From Apostichopus japonicus (taxonomy: Eukaryota > Echinodermata > Holothuroidea > Aspidochirotida > Stichopodidae), in contig NC_092565.1 of the NCBI RefSeq assembly GCF_037975245.1, forward strand, positions 3,836,499 to 3,900,498: DNA of 64,000 bases. The letters are read 5' to 3'. Under the pieces are notes generated by a model. The model was not told where the DNA came from, made no database searches, and saw only the letters and a program-made list of their open reading frames with translations. The position numbers and the translations under genes were made by a program. This document shows, piece after piece, positions 1 through 13,500 of this stretch (position 1 is the first letter of the stretch; the number at the start of each line of letters is the position of its first letter).

Positions 1-3000
1 AATGGGCGGTTTGGGGGGAATACCATACCATGTATAAAAACATATATATGAATTTATATATAACAAAGATTCAGTTGTTCACTTCCTGCTGCAAGAGTAT
101 AGGTATACTATATGTCTGTCACTATATAGAAATGTCATTATTCTTAACCGTAAAATTCTACACCCACCGCCCCACTTAGGTAGGAGCCTGAACTATTTAA
201 TTGGAAGGGCCACACAGGCGGATCCAAGCTTCTACAAAGGAGGGACACGGCCCTTGGGTCTCTGGAACCACCTGTCATATGGGGGTTTGGTTAGTACCCT
301 AGACATAGGCGTAGGAGGCGGGGGGCTGGGGGGGCTGCAGCCCCCCCAACCAAAATTTTTGGTGAAAATTCGGGCAATATGCTGAGAATTTTTCGGGCAT
401 CTACTTAAAGAAGAATAATTTGCAATATGAATATGGAAGGGTATAATAACACGGAAAATATGATGAAAATTTTTTTTCGCGCTCCGCGCGTTCTCAACAT
501 CTTAATGTGCATATCATATAGGTAACTATCGGTTATTTGCATGTGATGTAATAACCGATGAATGCCCATATGATATGCACATGAAGATGTTGAGCGCGCG
601 CGGAGCGCGCGAAAAATTTTGGTTATATTTTTCGGGCAAATCTTTACAGCCCCCCCAAATCAAATTAGGCTCCTACGCCTATGACCCTAGAACAAAATTA
701 AACGTTAAGACGCCAAATGGTGATTTTGCCAATTTAGACCATAATAAAATTAGGTCATTAATAAGGGACCCGGGCCAAAGCCCCTGAATCCGCGCTCGAG
801 GTGTCCTGGGCCTGGTGGATATCCTGAGTGGGACGGGATTTTCAAGAGAAAACCGGCTTGCATATGTTTCATTTTCACAGTCAGCTTTCCATTGTTAATT
901 TACCCAGACCAGAAGAAACTCTGGAATTTTATTTTTTAGCACACTCGATTTTGATACGGGCGCAAAATCGTACCACCCTGCCTTCTATTAATATGTTTAT
1001 TCATTGCTACTTGGCCTACTTCTAATAAATCTTGCATATTTCAATTCGTGTATCAAACGCGGAAGACAATAATACCGCGTTATTAGTCAATGAAACCCTT
1101 TTAACATTTCTCATTAATTTTAGAAGATTGGTTTCGGAGTATAACTGAAAATTGGGGCGTTGTTTTTCCTTACAATTTCTAATCCGTAATTGTCAGTAAT
1201 TTTCTCACAAATGTACTCTTGATACGTAAACAAAGGAAGCCGCCTTGGACACTCGTAGCATTTCCGGAACCACTCGTAGGTTCTCGGTACAATGTAAACC
1301 AATTACGTTCCAGCTTTTTTTTCGCGCCACCTCCCTCGGCTGTGCTCGGTAATCATTTTCCAATGCGTTATTTTCACCCCATTGGCAAGCGTGTGTTCTT
1401 CACGGGACTCACAGAAGATTTTGGTAAATTTGTTTTGCATAAATGTTACACTTTTTATTCGATAGAAAGGACAACTGCTGTTGACTTTTACTTATCATAC
1501 TTCCTCATGCAATCGGAAAGTATTCTGTAAGTAGTAAAATATTATCCTCGTTGATTTAGAGGGAATAAGGAAAAAATTTTTACCCATCAAGAACTGTTAG
1601 TGTTAGGCTACCTCAATTGTTGTAATACATACGTAACGTGTAACTTGCAGTTATACATGTGCTTTCAATGGAAACAAGAATAGGTGGTAACAGGTACCAA
1701 ATTTATTTCCAGGTTTAGAGTTTATGATCATTCCATGCTGGTTTTCTGTATCAGACATGCTTCTGCAAAGACTTCTGTCTGTTCATGAGTCAACAGCCGT
1801 ACATATTTTTCATTATTTATTGTTGTAATTTAATTTCACTTCCAAGTTCCAGTTGGCCTACTATATTTACTAAGGCTGATGGAATTCAATGGTCTTCAAT
1901 TTGGCCCAAGGCTTGAACTTGGTCACAACTTACTACTTATAGGACATTGAGACTTGTTTTGTTGGTTACCGTCAAAGTACCCAAACACTTAAACTTACCA
2001 GTATGTCACTGTTATTGTTATTTGCACAAGTTGTAATTGCTTGGCCTACTTTCACCTCACCTTATTTCAACCTCAAGTAATTAGTGATGTGTTGGTTAGT
2101 GTTGTCTGTTGCGCCATTTTTTTTCGATACTAGTAGTGACCTAGACCTACATAATGGGTGACTGAATTTGTACAGACTGATATTAATGTATGTAGCCTCC
2201 TGTGACATTTAATGGCAGTGTATTCTATACTGACCAATACATGCAGTAGGCCTAACTAAAAACAAAAGGCTACCCTAGGCCTTTTACTTTTAGTATTACT
2301 AGTTTATATTAGTATATTGTGGCATAGGACTTGGCTATATATCTTCAAGTGCTGACCTTTGTTATTCCATTTATGTTCTCATTCTTAATTTAAATTTTGT
2401 ATTTTGTCCACTGTGTTCAGTAGTGACGACCCATTTGTAGCAATGTTGACAATGCTCTGACTGAAGTCCAAACCCAACATTTACACTTTTCACCAATCAT
2501 AGAACATAGAATCTCGTATAGCTCAATGCTTCAAAATTGGCAAATTGATATACAACTTACAAGTGCAATATATGTATAGTTCAGCAGTTTTTGTAAACAG
2601 AAACCATGATATTTTTAATAAAAGACACAACGTCAGTTCCTTCAATAGTACTGTACAAACATGGAACACTGAATTGTTTCCTGTCCATAATTTTATTTTC
2701 TTCATTTTTACAAACAACTCATGAAAGGTATAATAGTATTTGCAGCATTGTGTACCCAATCCATACATCCATACCATGTACACAGTGTGTTTAGTTTTCT
2801 ATTTTGCAGGTACAGGTAACTTGGCAAGTTGTATGACAGACCATAAGTTCTGTATGTAGTATGTCATGGTGGGCATCAGCTGAGCATACATTTGATTAAT
2901 TTAGGGTTAAAGGGTATTGCAGTGAGGTCTGAGTCTCAAATATGTTGACCGAACATATGGTCATCCTTTGAATTTTTTGCCGCGAAGATTGTAATGTTCT

Positions 3001-3122
3001 GTTAACCTTATGTACAGGAATTCTGGATATACCTTGGTACGAGTGAAAAAAAATATGGTTCTTATTACGCATGATCATCGTGATGCTATCAACAAATATT
3101 CTGTACTGATTTCATATCGCAG
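1..3122. other. Upstream region of NSD: foldback element, possible 5' exon, otherwise no gene seen
   Basis: No convincing coding exon. A foldback element lies at 304-690. A strong donor-like sequence (TATTCT|GTAAGT, GT at 1527) could end a non-coding first exon of NSD, because an acceptor at 3121 requires an upstream 5' exon. This is inference only. The small open frames here have no recognisable motifs. Confidence 0.5.
304..690. mobile_element. Foldback (MITE-like) element with nested inverted repeats
   Basis: Outer arms: TAGGCGTAGGAG near 304 and CTCCTACGCCTA near 670, each beside a G/C run (CTGCAGCCCCCCC at the left, ACAGCCCCCCC at the right). Inner arms: CGCGCTCCGCGCGTTCTCAA near 478 answers TTGAGCGCGCGCGGAGCGCG near 590, with matching CATATCATATAGG / CCATATGATATG. 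The centre is ATCGGTTAT / ATAACCGAT near 541. No transposase; a non-autonomous element. Confidence 0.7.
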
Positions 3123-3141
3123 GTAGCTTCTGGAGGTAGTT

Positions 3142-3204
3142 ATGAAGTTGTTGTATGACCGTAATCTAATGAGACACATGTGTGGAAACATCGGCTCAAG
3201 ATGA
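3142..3204 (+). promoter_or_regulatory. Upstream ORF overlapping the NSD start codon
   Basis: In the leader part of the first coding exon (acceptor AG 3121-3122) an ATG at 3142 opens a 20-codon frame. It ends at TGA 3202-3204, overlapping the main ATG as ATGA. A second in-frame ATG at 3178 shares the stop. It could tune NSD translation by reinitiation. No expression data are available. Confidence 0.4.
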
Positions 3205-4338
3205 ACCCTTCAGATCCACGCAGCCTTCTTCCTCCACCACCACCACTGTACACTGCGACAACTTCATCGTCTCCTGGACGACAGGACTTTGTGAACCCCG
3301 GAATTCAGAGCATTCCCCCAATGAACACATACTCACCGCCGCAGAGCTATGGGCACATACCAATTAACCCCATGCCGGGGCCTCCGTATCACAAGATTGC
3401 CCAGCCGATGCAGCCGAGGGAGTCGATTCAATCTCAGCAGTCCGTGTTCCAGCAGTACACCCCCCAGCAATCATATCCACAGACTCACTACAACCAGGCT
3501 TATCCAGAACAATATTACTCACAGCCCGGTTATCAGCAACCCACATACCGGTCACCGGTCCACTCCATGCCCCAACAGTACCTCCCACAGCACATGGCAT
3601 ACCAGCACGCCTCGCCAACTCAACCGCAGCCGCAGCTGAACCCTCAAAACTATGACCCCTATGGGAGGTCGTATCTGACTAACCAGGGAACGCCGCCCGG
3701 CATCACTATTCCCCAACCGCAGCACCCGCTCTCTACCAACACGGCATTTTCTCAAGTTCAGCCGCAGGCATCACAATCACCTATACAGCCAAGTACCTCG
3801 CCCCTGGCATCTTTCCAACAGAGGCAGACGGCTAGCCCAAGCCGTGTCCCAGCCATAGCCACGTCGTCCTCATCGGCCGGTGCAGTGGACTCCAAGGTTC
3901 AAAATAGCAATTTTACACTCATGAATACTCCCCCTTCAGAAAAACTCTCCTCTTCCGAAAAGCCACCGTCTCCTGCTGCTAAAGCTAAGGACAAACCAGT
4001 GGAGACTGTGAAGGGAGAAGTGCGCAAAGCCATGCAAGACACTGCACAACAAACTGATAAAGAACAGAAGATTCAGAAAGTGAAAAACGAAGCGGTGGTC
4101 CCACGCCCAGTGGCCGCTACTAAGCCTATTACTGTAGCACAGAAGAAGGAGAACGCCAAAGCTAGTCGAGCCACAGTGACCATTCCTGGAGCTCCAAAGC
4201 AACCTCCGGGTTATCACGATGAGAAGCCTTGCGAGTGGCTTGTTGGAGACCTTGTTTGGTCCAAAGTGAGTGGACACCCCTGGTGGCCCTGTATGGTTGC
4301 CTACGACCCAAATCTTGGCATCTACACAAAAATGCAGG
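3201..4338 (+). CDS. NSD2: NSD coding exon 1: Pro/Gln-rich N-terminus and start of PWWP1
   Basis: Begins [10 protein letters not shown] and runs through about 230 residues rich in Pro, Gln, Ser and Tyr, then a charged Lys/Ala segment. It ends in PWWP1 ([18 protein letters not shown]). Acceptor AG at 3121-3122 opens the exon with a short 5' UTR. Donor GT at 4339 leaves phase 1, and the glycine codon is completed in the next exon. Confidence 0.92.
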
Positions 4339-7300
4339 GTAAGTGAACATTTCCTACTACATATAGTCTATGTCATACAGGGAATATAATTTATTAAGTG
4401 TAAACATTTTTGCATTGATCAACTTTGCCTCTTATAAAATACTATGGTTCTGTACACGTACAATTACTGTTGTGCATCGTGGCACTTATATATGGCAAGT
4501 TGCTCATTTTGAAATGCGATAATGGATAAATTATTCACTGTATGCTAAACTGGAATATGTCGCACTGCTTAATTGTACTTTTCCACTTTTTCAACATTGT
4601 TGGATAAATTGACAATATCCAGGCTGCTGTTACTGTCAACCCTTTCCCCTCCCCAAATCTTCTGCCACCAGAACAAGACAAAAAAGGGTCAAAACCTTTG
4701 GAAATATTTGAAGAATTAAATTTAAATATTAGCTAGATACTCTTCTGCAGTGATGTATAAAGACCTGCTGTTTCAGTGTTTCTGTTTTCACGTTAGGGAA
4801 AGGGTTACATGAATGTTCTTTGCCAAGTAATGTTTCTCTGGGTTTACCCCACAGGTGGTATCGGTAGAGGCTTCAGAATGTATCATGTTCAGTTTTTTGG
4901 AGAGATTCCTGAAAGGGGTTGGGTGAGCGGTTCAAGAATCAGAAAGTTTGAGGGAAGGAACCAGTATGAAGAACTTGTGAAAGAAATGATAAGTAGTATG
5001 AAAAAGAAAGACCAGACAAACCTCCAGGCTAAACTAGCAGTGAAAGGGTCTCGTAAAGCTGCCTGGGAGGTAGGCGTCCAGGAGTGCCTGAAAGCGCTAC
5101 CGATGAGTAGACACGAACGTAAACTAAATTTCACTTTTAAGTATGACATGACCAAGAACAAAGGGGGAACCACAAACTCAGAGGAGATTGACATCGTCTC
5201 CTTCGGCGACCATCCTAAAATGAAGGCCAAACGAGCCTATAAGAAACAGAAGGACGATACTCAAGACGCAGAGGATGAGGATGAGGAGAAAAAGGCAAAA
5301 GAGGGCAAAGAATCGGAGAAAGAAAATTCAGGGAAGAAGCAAAAGGACAAAGGTAGCAAGGCAAAGGAAGAAAAGACACCAAAGAAGAAGAAGAAGAAGA
5401 AAGAAGACGAAGGGGAGCCGAGAAGCCTGCGAAAGAGGGGCAGAAAGTCGAACCAGTATCTGAAGTTCCTCACCGAGCGAGAGGAAGAGTTGAGAAAGGA
5501 AGATTCCCTGCTTTCCAAGAAGGACCTGTACGAGAAGTTAGATCAAGAGTGGACTGAAATGTCCGACGAAGATAGATTAAAGTACGAAACAGAGGTGGCA
5601 TCCACTCGTAAGAAATCAGGTGAGGACGGAGTTGAATTGTTTATGAACGGCTTTTTTTTTGTGATGAAAATTATTTGAAACGATTTTCCCAACACTAGAT
5701 ATGCTTTCTTCAGTGTTAGCTATTTTACACCTGATGACAATTTAAAAATCCTTCCCCACTGCAGGAAGTAGATCATGATGTAGTACTGTAGGTTGTCTGT
5801 GGTGTCGTCATTATAGTAGATGTTGTGGTTGTCGTTGATCTGTCCATGGCATGCATACATGTGATATGGTATGTTTGCTTAGTGTGAAAATGTTCATCTT
5901 CATTTCAAAATTTCAGCAAGGTTTGAATTTTGAAGAAGACTATTGTCTTTAGTGGATCAATGATTTGTACAATGTAAAAAAAATTCTTAGCAAGTGTATC
6001 TCCATGATACAAATGCCATAAAGATGTGATGAAGACAGTTTCCAACAAGTTTGTTAAAGCAGGAAGTGCAGTCACCAGCATTACCTCTAATATTTGAGAA
6101 CTGGCTCAGTAATTAGAAATCTGCAACATTTCTGTTAAGTGATCCCAGCCGCACATGGGTATCTTGAGAGGACTTTGTAGACAAGACTCTCGAGAAAGTC
6201 TGTTAGATTGACTCCCATTTCCGGAGTTGATAGGGGGATAGAAAGCTAAGTGACGTCGCATGCTTGACACTATGAATCAGATTTAAAATCAGAAGTCCTT
6301 CTATTGAAACCGATCCTCTCGGCTGCTTCACCAAGAATATGGCATGTTCTTTAGCAGATGTGAAACATCCTTGCAAGTATTGCCATCATTTGACCCCATA
6401 GTTACAACACACAGGATGCTCATTCCGAAACCAGAGAAACAGGGTTAGTATCCCCAGGAAGGATACAAACCGTAAACTGCACATTAAACATTGCCATGAA
6501 GTTGTGCTCATACGTCTATGTCACATGATGACAAAATGGAAACCATTACATATATGTATACATCATATGTATATGTATACATTGAATATATATATATATA
6601 TATATAATGTTGGTTATGAAAGCAACGTTGAAGAAGCTTGAGCTCTCAAGGCCGCATTTCATGAGAACTTGAGAAGCACACAACGATCAGTTAAGTCTCA
6701 AGTGCTGTCAGTTCTAAAGACTTAACCACGCTATCTTGTGTTGGTTTACAGTACGTTGGTAGTTGTAAGCCGTCACTTTGAATGTGATTTTGCCTAAAGT
6801 TCTTTCAACAGTCATGCTCTACACACCAAAAAAAAAAGGGGGGGGGCGTTTTTTTCATGTGATGAAACACCCTAGTCCTCACTCAAGTAAGATATAACAG
6901 AGTATAGTTGATTGAGCGATAGGTAAATTGTAGAGATATATTCAGGTTTACCATCAAAACAACTTTCTAAAATGGCCTGTGGGCTTGTCTGGGCGACTTG
7001 GGGAAGCAAGTCTGTAGTTTTCTGTTGTCCAAGAGACACAGCACTTTCTTAGCATTCAGTTGTGTGATTACTGCTTGCAGGTACAAGATTATTTTGTTGC
7101 ATAATTAATGAGACAGTAATTTGTTGTGTATTATATCTTGATGGTATTCAACTGGGTCAGTGAAGCAGATTATTTTTGGTTGTGATGACAAGTATGCTGT
7201 CATGATGGTATGTGGGAATGTCTGTGAACACAGTATTATCTCAAGAAGGGAAACTTTGTATGCAGTTATCCCATATTGGATGTGATCAACCCTATTGTTT

Positions 7301-10300
7301 TGGTGGTGGTCAAAGGTCATCTGCAGGCTGTAGGCTTATATTGAACTGTTCAAAATCAGCAGAAGGCTTTAGTCTTGTTTGATCTGTAAACTTTGACCTT
7401 CACAGTAGCTTACACAGGTCTCATGTCCACTATGCCCATTACAACATCTTCAGTAGTAATGCACAATTTACTTCACTCCTCACTGGCCCTCCACCTCACA
7501 ACAAATTCACTCTCTCTCTCGTTATGAGCTTCTGGTAGCCTTTTATTAGCACGGTATCCTCTCCTGGTGACCGGCCCATTGCTGTCTACCACGCTCCTTC
7601 TTATTCTACCATTCAAAGAGTCTCTAGAAATTCATTCCGCTAACAAACCACTGTAACCTGTTTGCAGATCGTAAAAGGAAGAGAGAACAGAGTACTCCCT
7701 CTGTAGAGCCGGTATTGAAAAGGTCAAAGAGGGAAGCCAAACCGTCGAGAAAGATACAGGAATCAGAGCTCTCCAACTTGAACTTTGCCAAACGGGGTGC
7801 GAAGGTACGTTGTAGATTTAAAGGATGCAAGTGGCATACACTTGACGCTAATTTACCATGCTTAACCCAAGTTTTCATGTTGCCTTCAACAGTGGTCTTG
7901 TTTTAGTTCTTTTTTTCTTTTTTTTCTTTTTTCCTTGGGTGAATCTACTGTAGAAGAGTTTGAGTTCTGTTTAATATACTACCATGAAAGTGATGTTGTT
8001 TATATTTTATTTCACATGTGAAATGTTGAGACATTGCAGTGCAAATTTTGAATTCTGGTTCCATCGTTCAAGATGACAAAATTTCTGTTTGGACAGCCAA
8101 AATGAGCATTGAAGGTCGCCCAGTGGACGATTTTTACCTGTACATTTGGATTGCATTGAAACTGATTACCCCCAAACAGCTGATAAATTGGTATCACCCT
8201 CCATCGCTTTGGAGAAACTGACTTGAAAAGAACAAAAAATTATAAGCCTGTGATCCACCCAAAGGGCAGTTTGACTGGCCCAATCAATAGAGATAAACAT
8301 CTCTCCTATGTGAAAGGTGTACAGATTGGTTGATCTTTGTTACTTTGCTACAATTTATCGGAAAATCCCAAAGTACCGACCTAGAAAAGAACCCTTAAAG
8401 ATTTGCCTGACATTGTAAACGTCGCATTGGTCATTGCCAACTGAAAAAAATTCAAGACTGTCATGACTATGGATTGCTTACATTTTTAAAGTTTCGCTGT
8501 ATCTTTTATTTCTTCAGTCCAAAGAGCCTTCAGATCAGTCTGTCGACCAACTAGATGAAGACGAAACCACAGAGGATGCTGGGAAAGTAGCTGTAACTCC
8601 AGACAGACCTAAGAGACACGACCGTAAAGACAAGTCCACCCCTACAAAGCCAACGACAACCAAGAGGGGTCGCAAGTCGAGGAAGTCCTCAGATAGTCAG
8701 GTGAGTCTCACAGTAACTAGCCATAAAAAGCCTACTGGTTATGATTTAGGATTAGTTCACAATGATGTCATATCAAGGCATTTGGTACTGCTTATTCAAA
8801 GCTACTACCTGAGTTTCAGTAAGGAATCACACTATCAAGTCAATTTCATAGCTGATTTGAATTGCAAGCAACACATTTATCTTTTAGAGTAGCATGTGTT
8901 TGGCAAACCACTGTCCGTCCACATGGCTTTCTCGTCTACTGCATGTGAATGTACCCAGACACTCGCTGCTTTAATGTAGTAGGTGGTAGGTAGTCGATGG
9001 TATTGCAAACTTAACAGTAACGGTTGCGCATAGTGTTGCTTGCGGCCGAGTCGAACGACTGTTGTGTAGAATGACTGAGTCGTTGACCAACGGTGAGCAA
9101 TGAGATCTAACCCTAACATAAAGCGATTATATCTGGCATAGATTACATCTGCAGGTTACGATGTGCATAGTTACAAGGAAAAAAAATTGTATTTATCACA
9201 CTTCACTAATGCGCTAAATCAGTTGACTTGTAACCGCACTGTCTTACTTAGGTATAGGTTGTGTCACATGAATTATGGACAGTGCATTAGCTTGTGATTA
9301 TTGGGTTTTTGATAGTTGGAGGATGTAGTTACATAGCTTACATGATTGCAGACATAATATGCAGATTAGATGTACCATAGCAACCGTTTGCATTGCGTTT
9401 GGTCAGCTTCTGTCATCAGTCACTTCTAGAATCCTACAGGTATACCATTTCAGTTCCAGGAGCTTTGAGTAATTAAAGAGTTTCATCTAATGAGATCAGA
9501 GATTCTTTCCCAAACTTCTTTCCATATGAAAAATGTCTGAGTGATCAAATTGTCAGAATTATCTAGAAATATTTAATATTCACTGGTAAATTTTGGGGGG
9601 CAAAATATCTGGCAGTGTATTTTGATCTGATTAATTTCAATGTTATTCTGAGTGAGACTTTGTTCCGTTTGGTAGAATAACCTGAAATTTGGGTCGAATA
9701 ATCTGGACAGCTCCTTGACCAGGATTTTGACAATATTTTGCTACACTGGGCATGTTAATAACAAGTCCCATTGTCTCAACATTTCTTACAGACGACTCCC
9801 AAGCAAACAGACTCTGCTAATGAAGGAAAGAAACAATCCAGAAAGAAGCCAAGAAAAGCATCCCTCACTGATGAGGTAGGTTCACAATAAATCAAATGGG
9901 ATTACCTCAGATTATCTCAACATCAAATTACTTCAGCTCATGTAAATTCCTGTCACAGAATCATTTAAGGCAAAGGATGCGTCATAAGCAAGTTGAGCAT
10001 TTCTAACTTATCTACATCAAACAAGTTGCTTAATGTCTTCATCATTTTCTCTCTTTTTGTTAAATGGTAAAATTGTCTGTACCATTTATCCAAAATTATC
10101 CCAGTTTGTATTTCATGATTTGAAAAACAATTGAGTCTTTTTTTGGTAAAGTGCATCCAAATTTTGGGTGGGACTGAAAAACGGTTGGAGCACATGCTTG
10201 CCTTTTCTAAATGTTGTAACCAGTGGCGAAACACCATAACCTGACGGCGAACGACGGTTTCCTTGACGATAATTAAACTCTGTTCTACTTTCACAGATGA

Positions 10301-10512
10301 CTAGAGACTTTGAAGAGATGCAGGAGGATGCACCTCTCGTAATCGATACAAGCGCCATCGCATCGGTCCTTGACAGCAGCCCCCCGGCGACACCCGTGGC
10401 CGCCGCAGAGAAGGCGACGGGTAGCAGGAGGACCAGCACAAGCACCACCACTGGTAAAGAACCATTACGCCGATCTTCGCGGTCTCGTAATAAATCTAGT
10501 AGTAACGTGTGA
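3201..10512 (+). CDS. NSD2: Possible short NSD isoform (PWWP-HMG only)
   Basis: Alternative product using the first six coding exons with the last one extended to 10297-10512. The read-through tail is basic ([18 protein letters not shown], then TGA at 10510-10512). About 1.36 kb of open 3' sequence follows before AATAAA at 11871. It would keep PWWP1 and the HMG box but lack the PHD fingers and SET. Vertebrate NSD3 and NSD2 are known to make short PWWP-containing, SET-less isoforms, which makes this plausible. No transcript evidence is available here, and retained-intron read-through by chance cannot be excluded. Confidence 0.45.
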
Positions 10513-13500
10513 CAGGCTCAGGGTAGTCTTCTCTGCATTGCTACTGTCCCTTTCCGAAGAGCTCTTTTAAGAAAGAGCGGAAATGAATGTGATATTGCAG
10601 CTTACAGAAAGATCCCTTTTCCACCCCTCTCTGTTGTTTTGTTTTTTTTTATTCTGTTTGTTTCTGCTCCATCAACCTCAGGGAAGTTTTGTAGTGTCTT
10701 TTTATCCAAAATTCATTGCAAAAAATTTTGTAGAAATTTTTGGAAAAAATTGAAAGTTTGCATTTTCTCCCACCCTCATACTATTCCTGGTTTTGAATAG
10801 TTTGTCGTCATCTGAGAATGCATAAATTTCAGTTTGTAGGTCTTAAATGTTTATGCACCTTTTAAAAGGTAAGTTTATTAAGCTGTGCTCCCTTTTAAAA
10901 CTGTTGATAGCTGTCTTGCTCTCAAAACGATGAAAGATGATCCTTCCTTCTTGGAAGGCCTAGGTGCTTGTAATTTTATTCCATCTTTCATATTTTTTTT
11001 TTTTGAAAAAGGAAACCCCATATGTCAAAAAGTTTCAACTTTGAGAGCCAACTCATGAGGTTCTCTGGCTTTAATCTAGTATTTTTGTTCGAGCAGAGAG
11101 TGCATTACACTCATCTCAATGCCCCTGTTGGCATGAAAGGGGGGGGGGGATTTCTTTTAACTGCCATTATTATCTTATCAATCCAGATAACTGGCACAAC
11201 ATATTTAATTCTGATTTTAACTTGTGTTGTGTTTTGCCTTATCAATGTCAAATGAGTAAAAAGACCACAATACTCAACAGCCCCGAAAAAATGTCATTTA
11301 AGTGGCAGGCAGGGCTGAGTTTTTAATATTTTTTATTTTGGAGATGTTTCAGCTGCTTGAGTATGTATGGATATGTAACTGTTCTGGCTTTAAGAAGCCA
11401 AAAATGTTTACACTCGGAAAGAGACAGACAAGGTTTTCGTAGAAGACCGCCCTGATGATATGTGGTAACTAAGACGATCATCTTTGTTAAAGTTCTATTA
11501 TTACCTCTACCTTCAACTACTGTAAGTGCAACCTACAAAGCAAACGATTCTGTAGTCATTACTGCATGGTTAATCACTTCAATAACAGAAAAATTCCAAA
11601 TATTTCATTCCCTCCCCCCCCCCCCATTTTCGTGTTTGTTGTTTTAATCTTGCCATTTTGCCTATGCCTCTTATCACCTCCTTAGATATAGCTTCCATTA
11701 ATTTAAGCCCCCTAGTAAGAGACGGTGAATTTGTTTATTTCTGTTTATAAAGGGTAAGAAGAAGATACATGTGAAAAGTTTTTGTCTTATGCAGCATATT
11801 TTTGCATGCACAGAAGAGAACCATGACGGCTGTGTGATTTAAGCGTTTACTGGTATCATGTTGTGTTGTAAATAAAATATCTCTTAATTATAGGATTGTG
11901 ATTGGAGACTTGTATTCAGATATGATAATCCATTATTTGTTTTTCATATCCAATTATGGTAGCTCTTAATTGTTTCCTTTAAGTTCTTCCAACAATCCAG
12001 CATTTCTTTTTTTATTCTTTAATTAGGGATGCTCTCACTTAAAAAAAAAAACATGTTCATATTTTTTTGTGCTTTCATGTAAGTTGTGGAATATTTATGA
12101 GAGGTGATTTTATGTACTTTTTAATCCTATCTGTAGTTTTTTAATTTTAATTTAGTTACTTAAATGAAGATAATATGGTTTAGAGCTCATAAATAATGGT
12201 ACTTGCAAAATATTAATAATTAGACAAAGTTGCCAAAATTTCATAGTTTAATTTCAACCAGTTGGATTTCTTGAAAAGTCATGACTAATCATGAGCAGCA
12301 AATATCGTGATTTACCGAAACAAATGTCGCCACGGTAGATTGAACGGACACACATTCTAGTCTCAACTTGTTGATAAGCGGGTGGTGGGGGGAGATATTT
12401 TTTGAGATTGTATAATATGTAGAAATGACAAGAAGGCCTTAATATCTGTGAATAACAAGTAAATAAAACAAGAAATCATTGAGAGAAAGAAGAGAGAGAG
12501 AGGTTAATCCACAGAAATTGTTTTGTAGGTTGCAGTTTTTGTGCACTGTGAAAGTTTGTAAACAAGAGAGAACTTCCACTATTCTCAACGGTCATTTTCT
12601 TGTCTGTCTCTTTCCGAGTTCACTGTAAGAATTTACTTTTTGCGTTTTATGTAAGATGCTACTTGTTTTGACGTTGTCTGGAGTTGTCATTTTCTTTGAA
12701 TTTACCTTTTAATCACTTTAAGACAAGAAGAAGAAAGAAAGAAAATGTTTCTTTTCTTGGACAGTTACATCCATAAGCTGAACAGGTCATTGGTGATACT
12801 ATGTTGGTAACATGAGTATCATTAGGTGTCAGCTACCATGGATGGGATGATATGATATTACTTTTATGCCTAATATTGAGGAGTAGTAACTGCCATATGT
12901 CTTTGGTTTAAATTTACCACTCATTTAATGACAGCAGTTTTGACAACTCCATTTCAGGTCAGAGCAAGTTGCATAGTGCATTCTCCATCTCTTTGACTGG
13001 GGTTTCCTCACCCCTACCCTCTCCCAATTTACCGATGCCAAACCTCCTGGGCCTTTGCTGACGGGTATATCACCCCCCTAGTGATTTGTGTCCTGCAAGT
13101 ACTGTGCACAACACTTTCCTTTGTCCAAGCACTTGTGCTTCCTGAATTGTTATAAGTTAAATAATAGCTTATTACTATTGCATAACATGCACATGGAAAT
13201 ATTTATTACATTCTTAGGAACACACCTTAAACTTGGGGAAAAGTTGAGCTTAGCAAGGGTTGTGGTTAGTCGTGTTGAAGTGCCCATAAATTGCTTGAAC
13301 CACCTCATGAAATTCTTTGGGGAGTGTAGTAAAAGTGAGTTTAATTAAGGGGACCATGTACCACCAGTCTGGAATCAGTTGTAGGGGAGAGGGGGAGGTT
13401 TGTTATTATAGATATTCTTTCTGGTGTCCTCAATAATGCTATATCTCCCTCCCTCCATCAGGGTAGTTCTCTAATAACACTTTAGGCTCCGGGGGCACAG

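Noticed and set aside
1219-1530. 103-codon ORF upstream of NSD
   Set aside because: No family resemblance; the donor-like end may belong to a non-coding first exon instead.
3180-3200. GTG start seven codons upstream of the NSD ATG
   Set aside because: A nuclear animal gene should start at ATG; the first in-frame ATG is 3201 with an adequate context.
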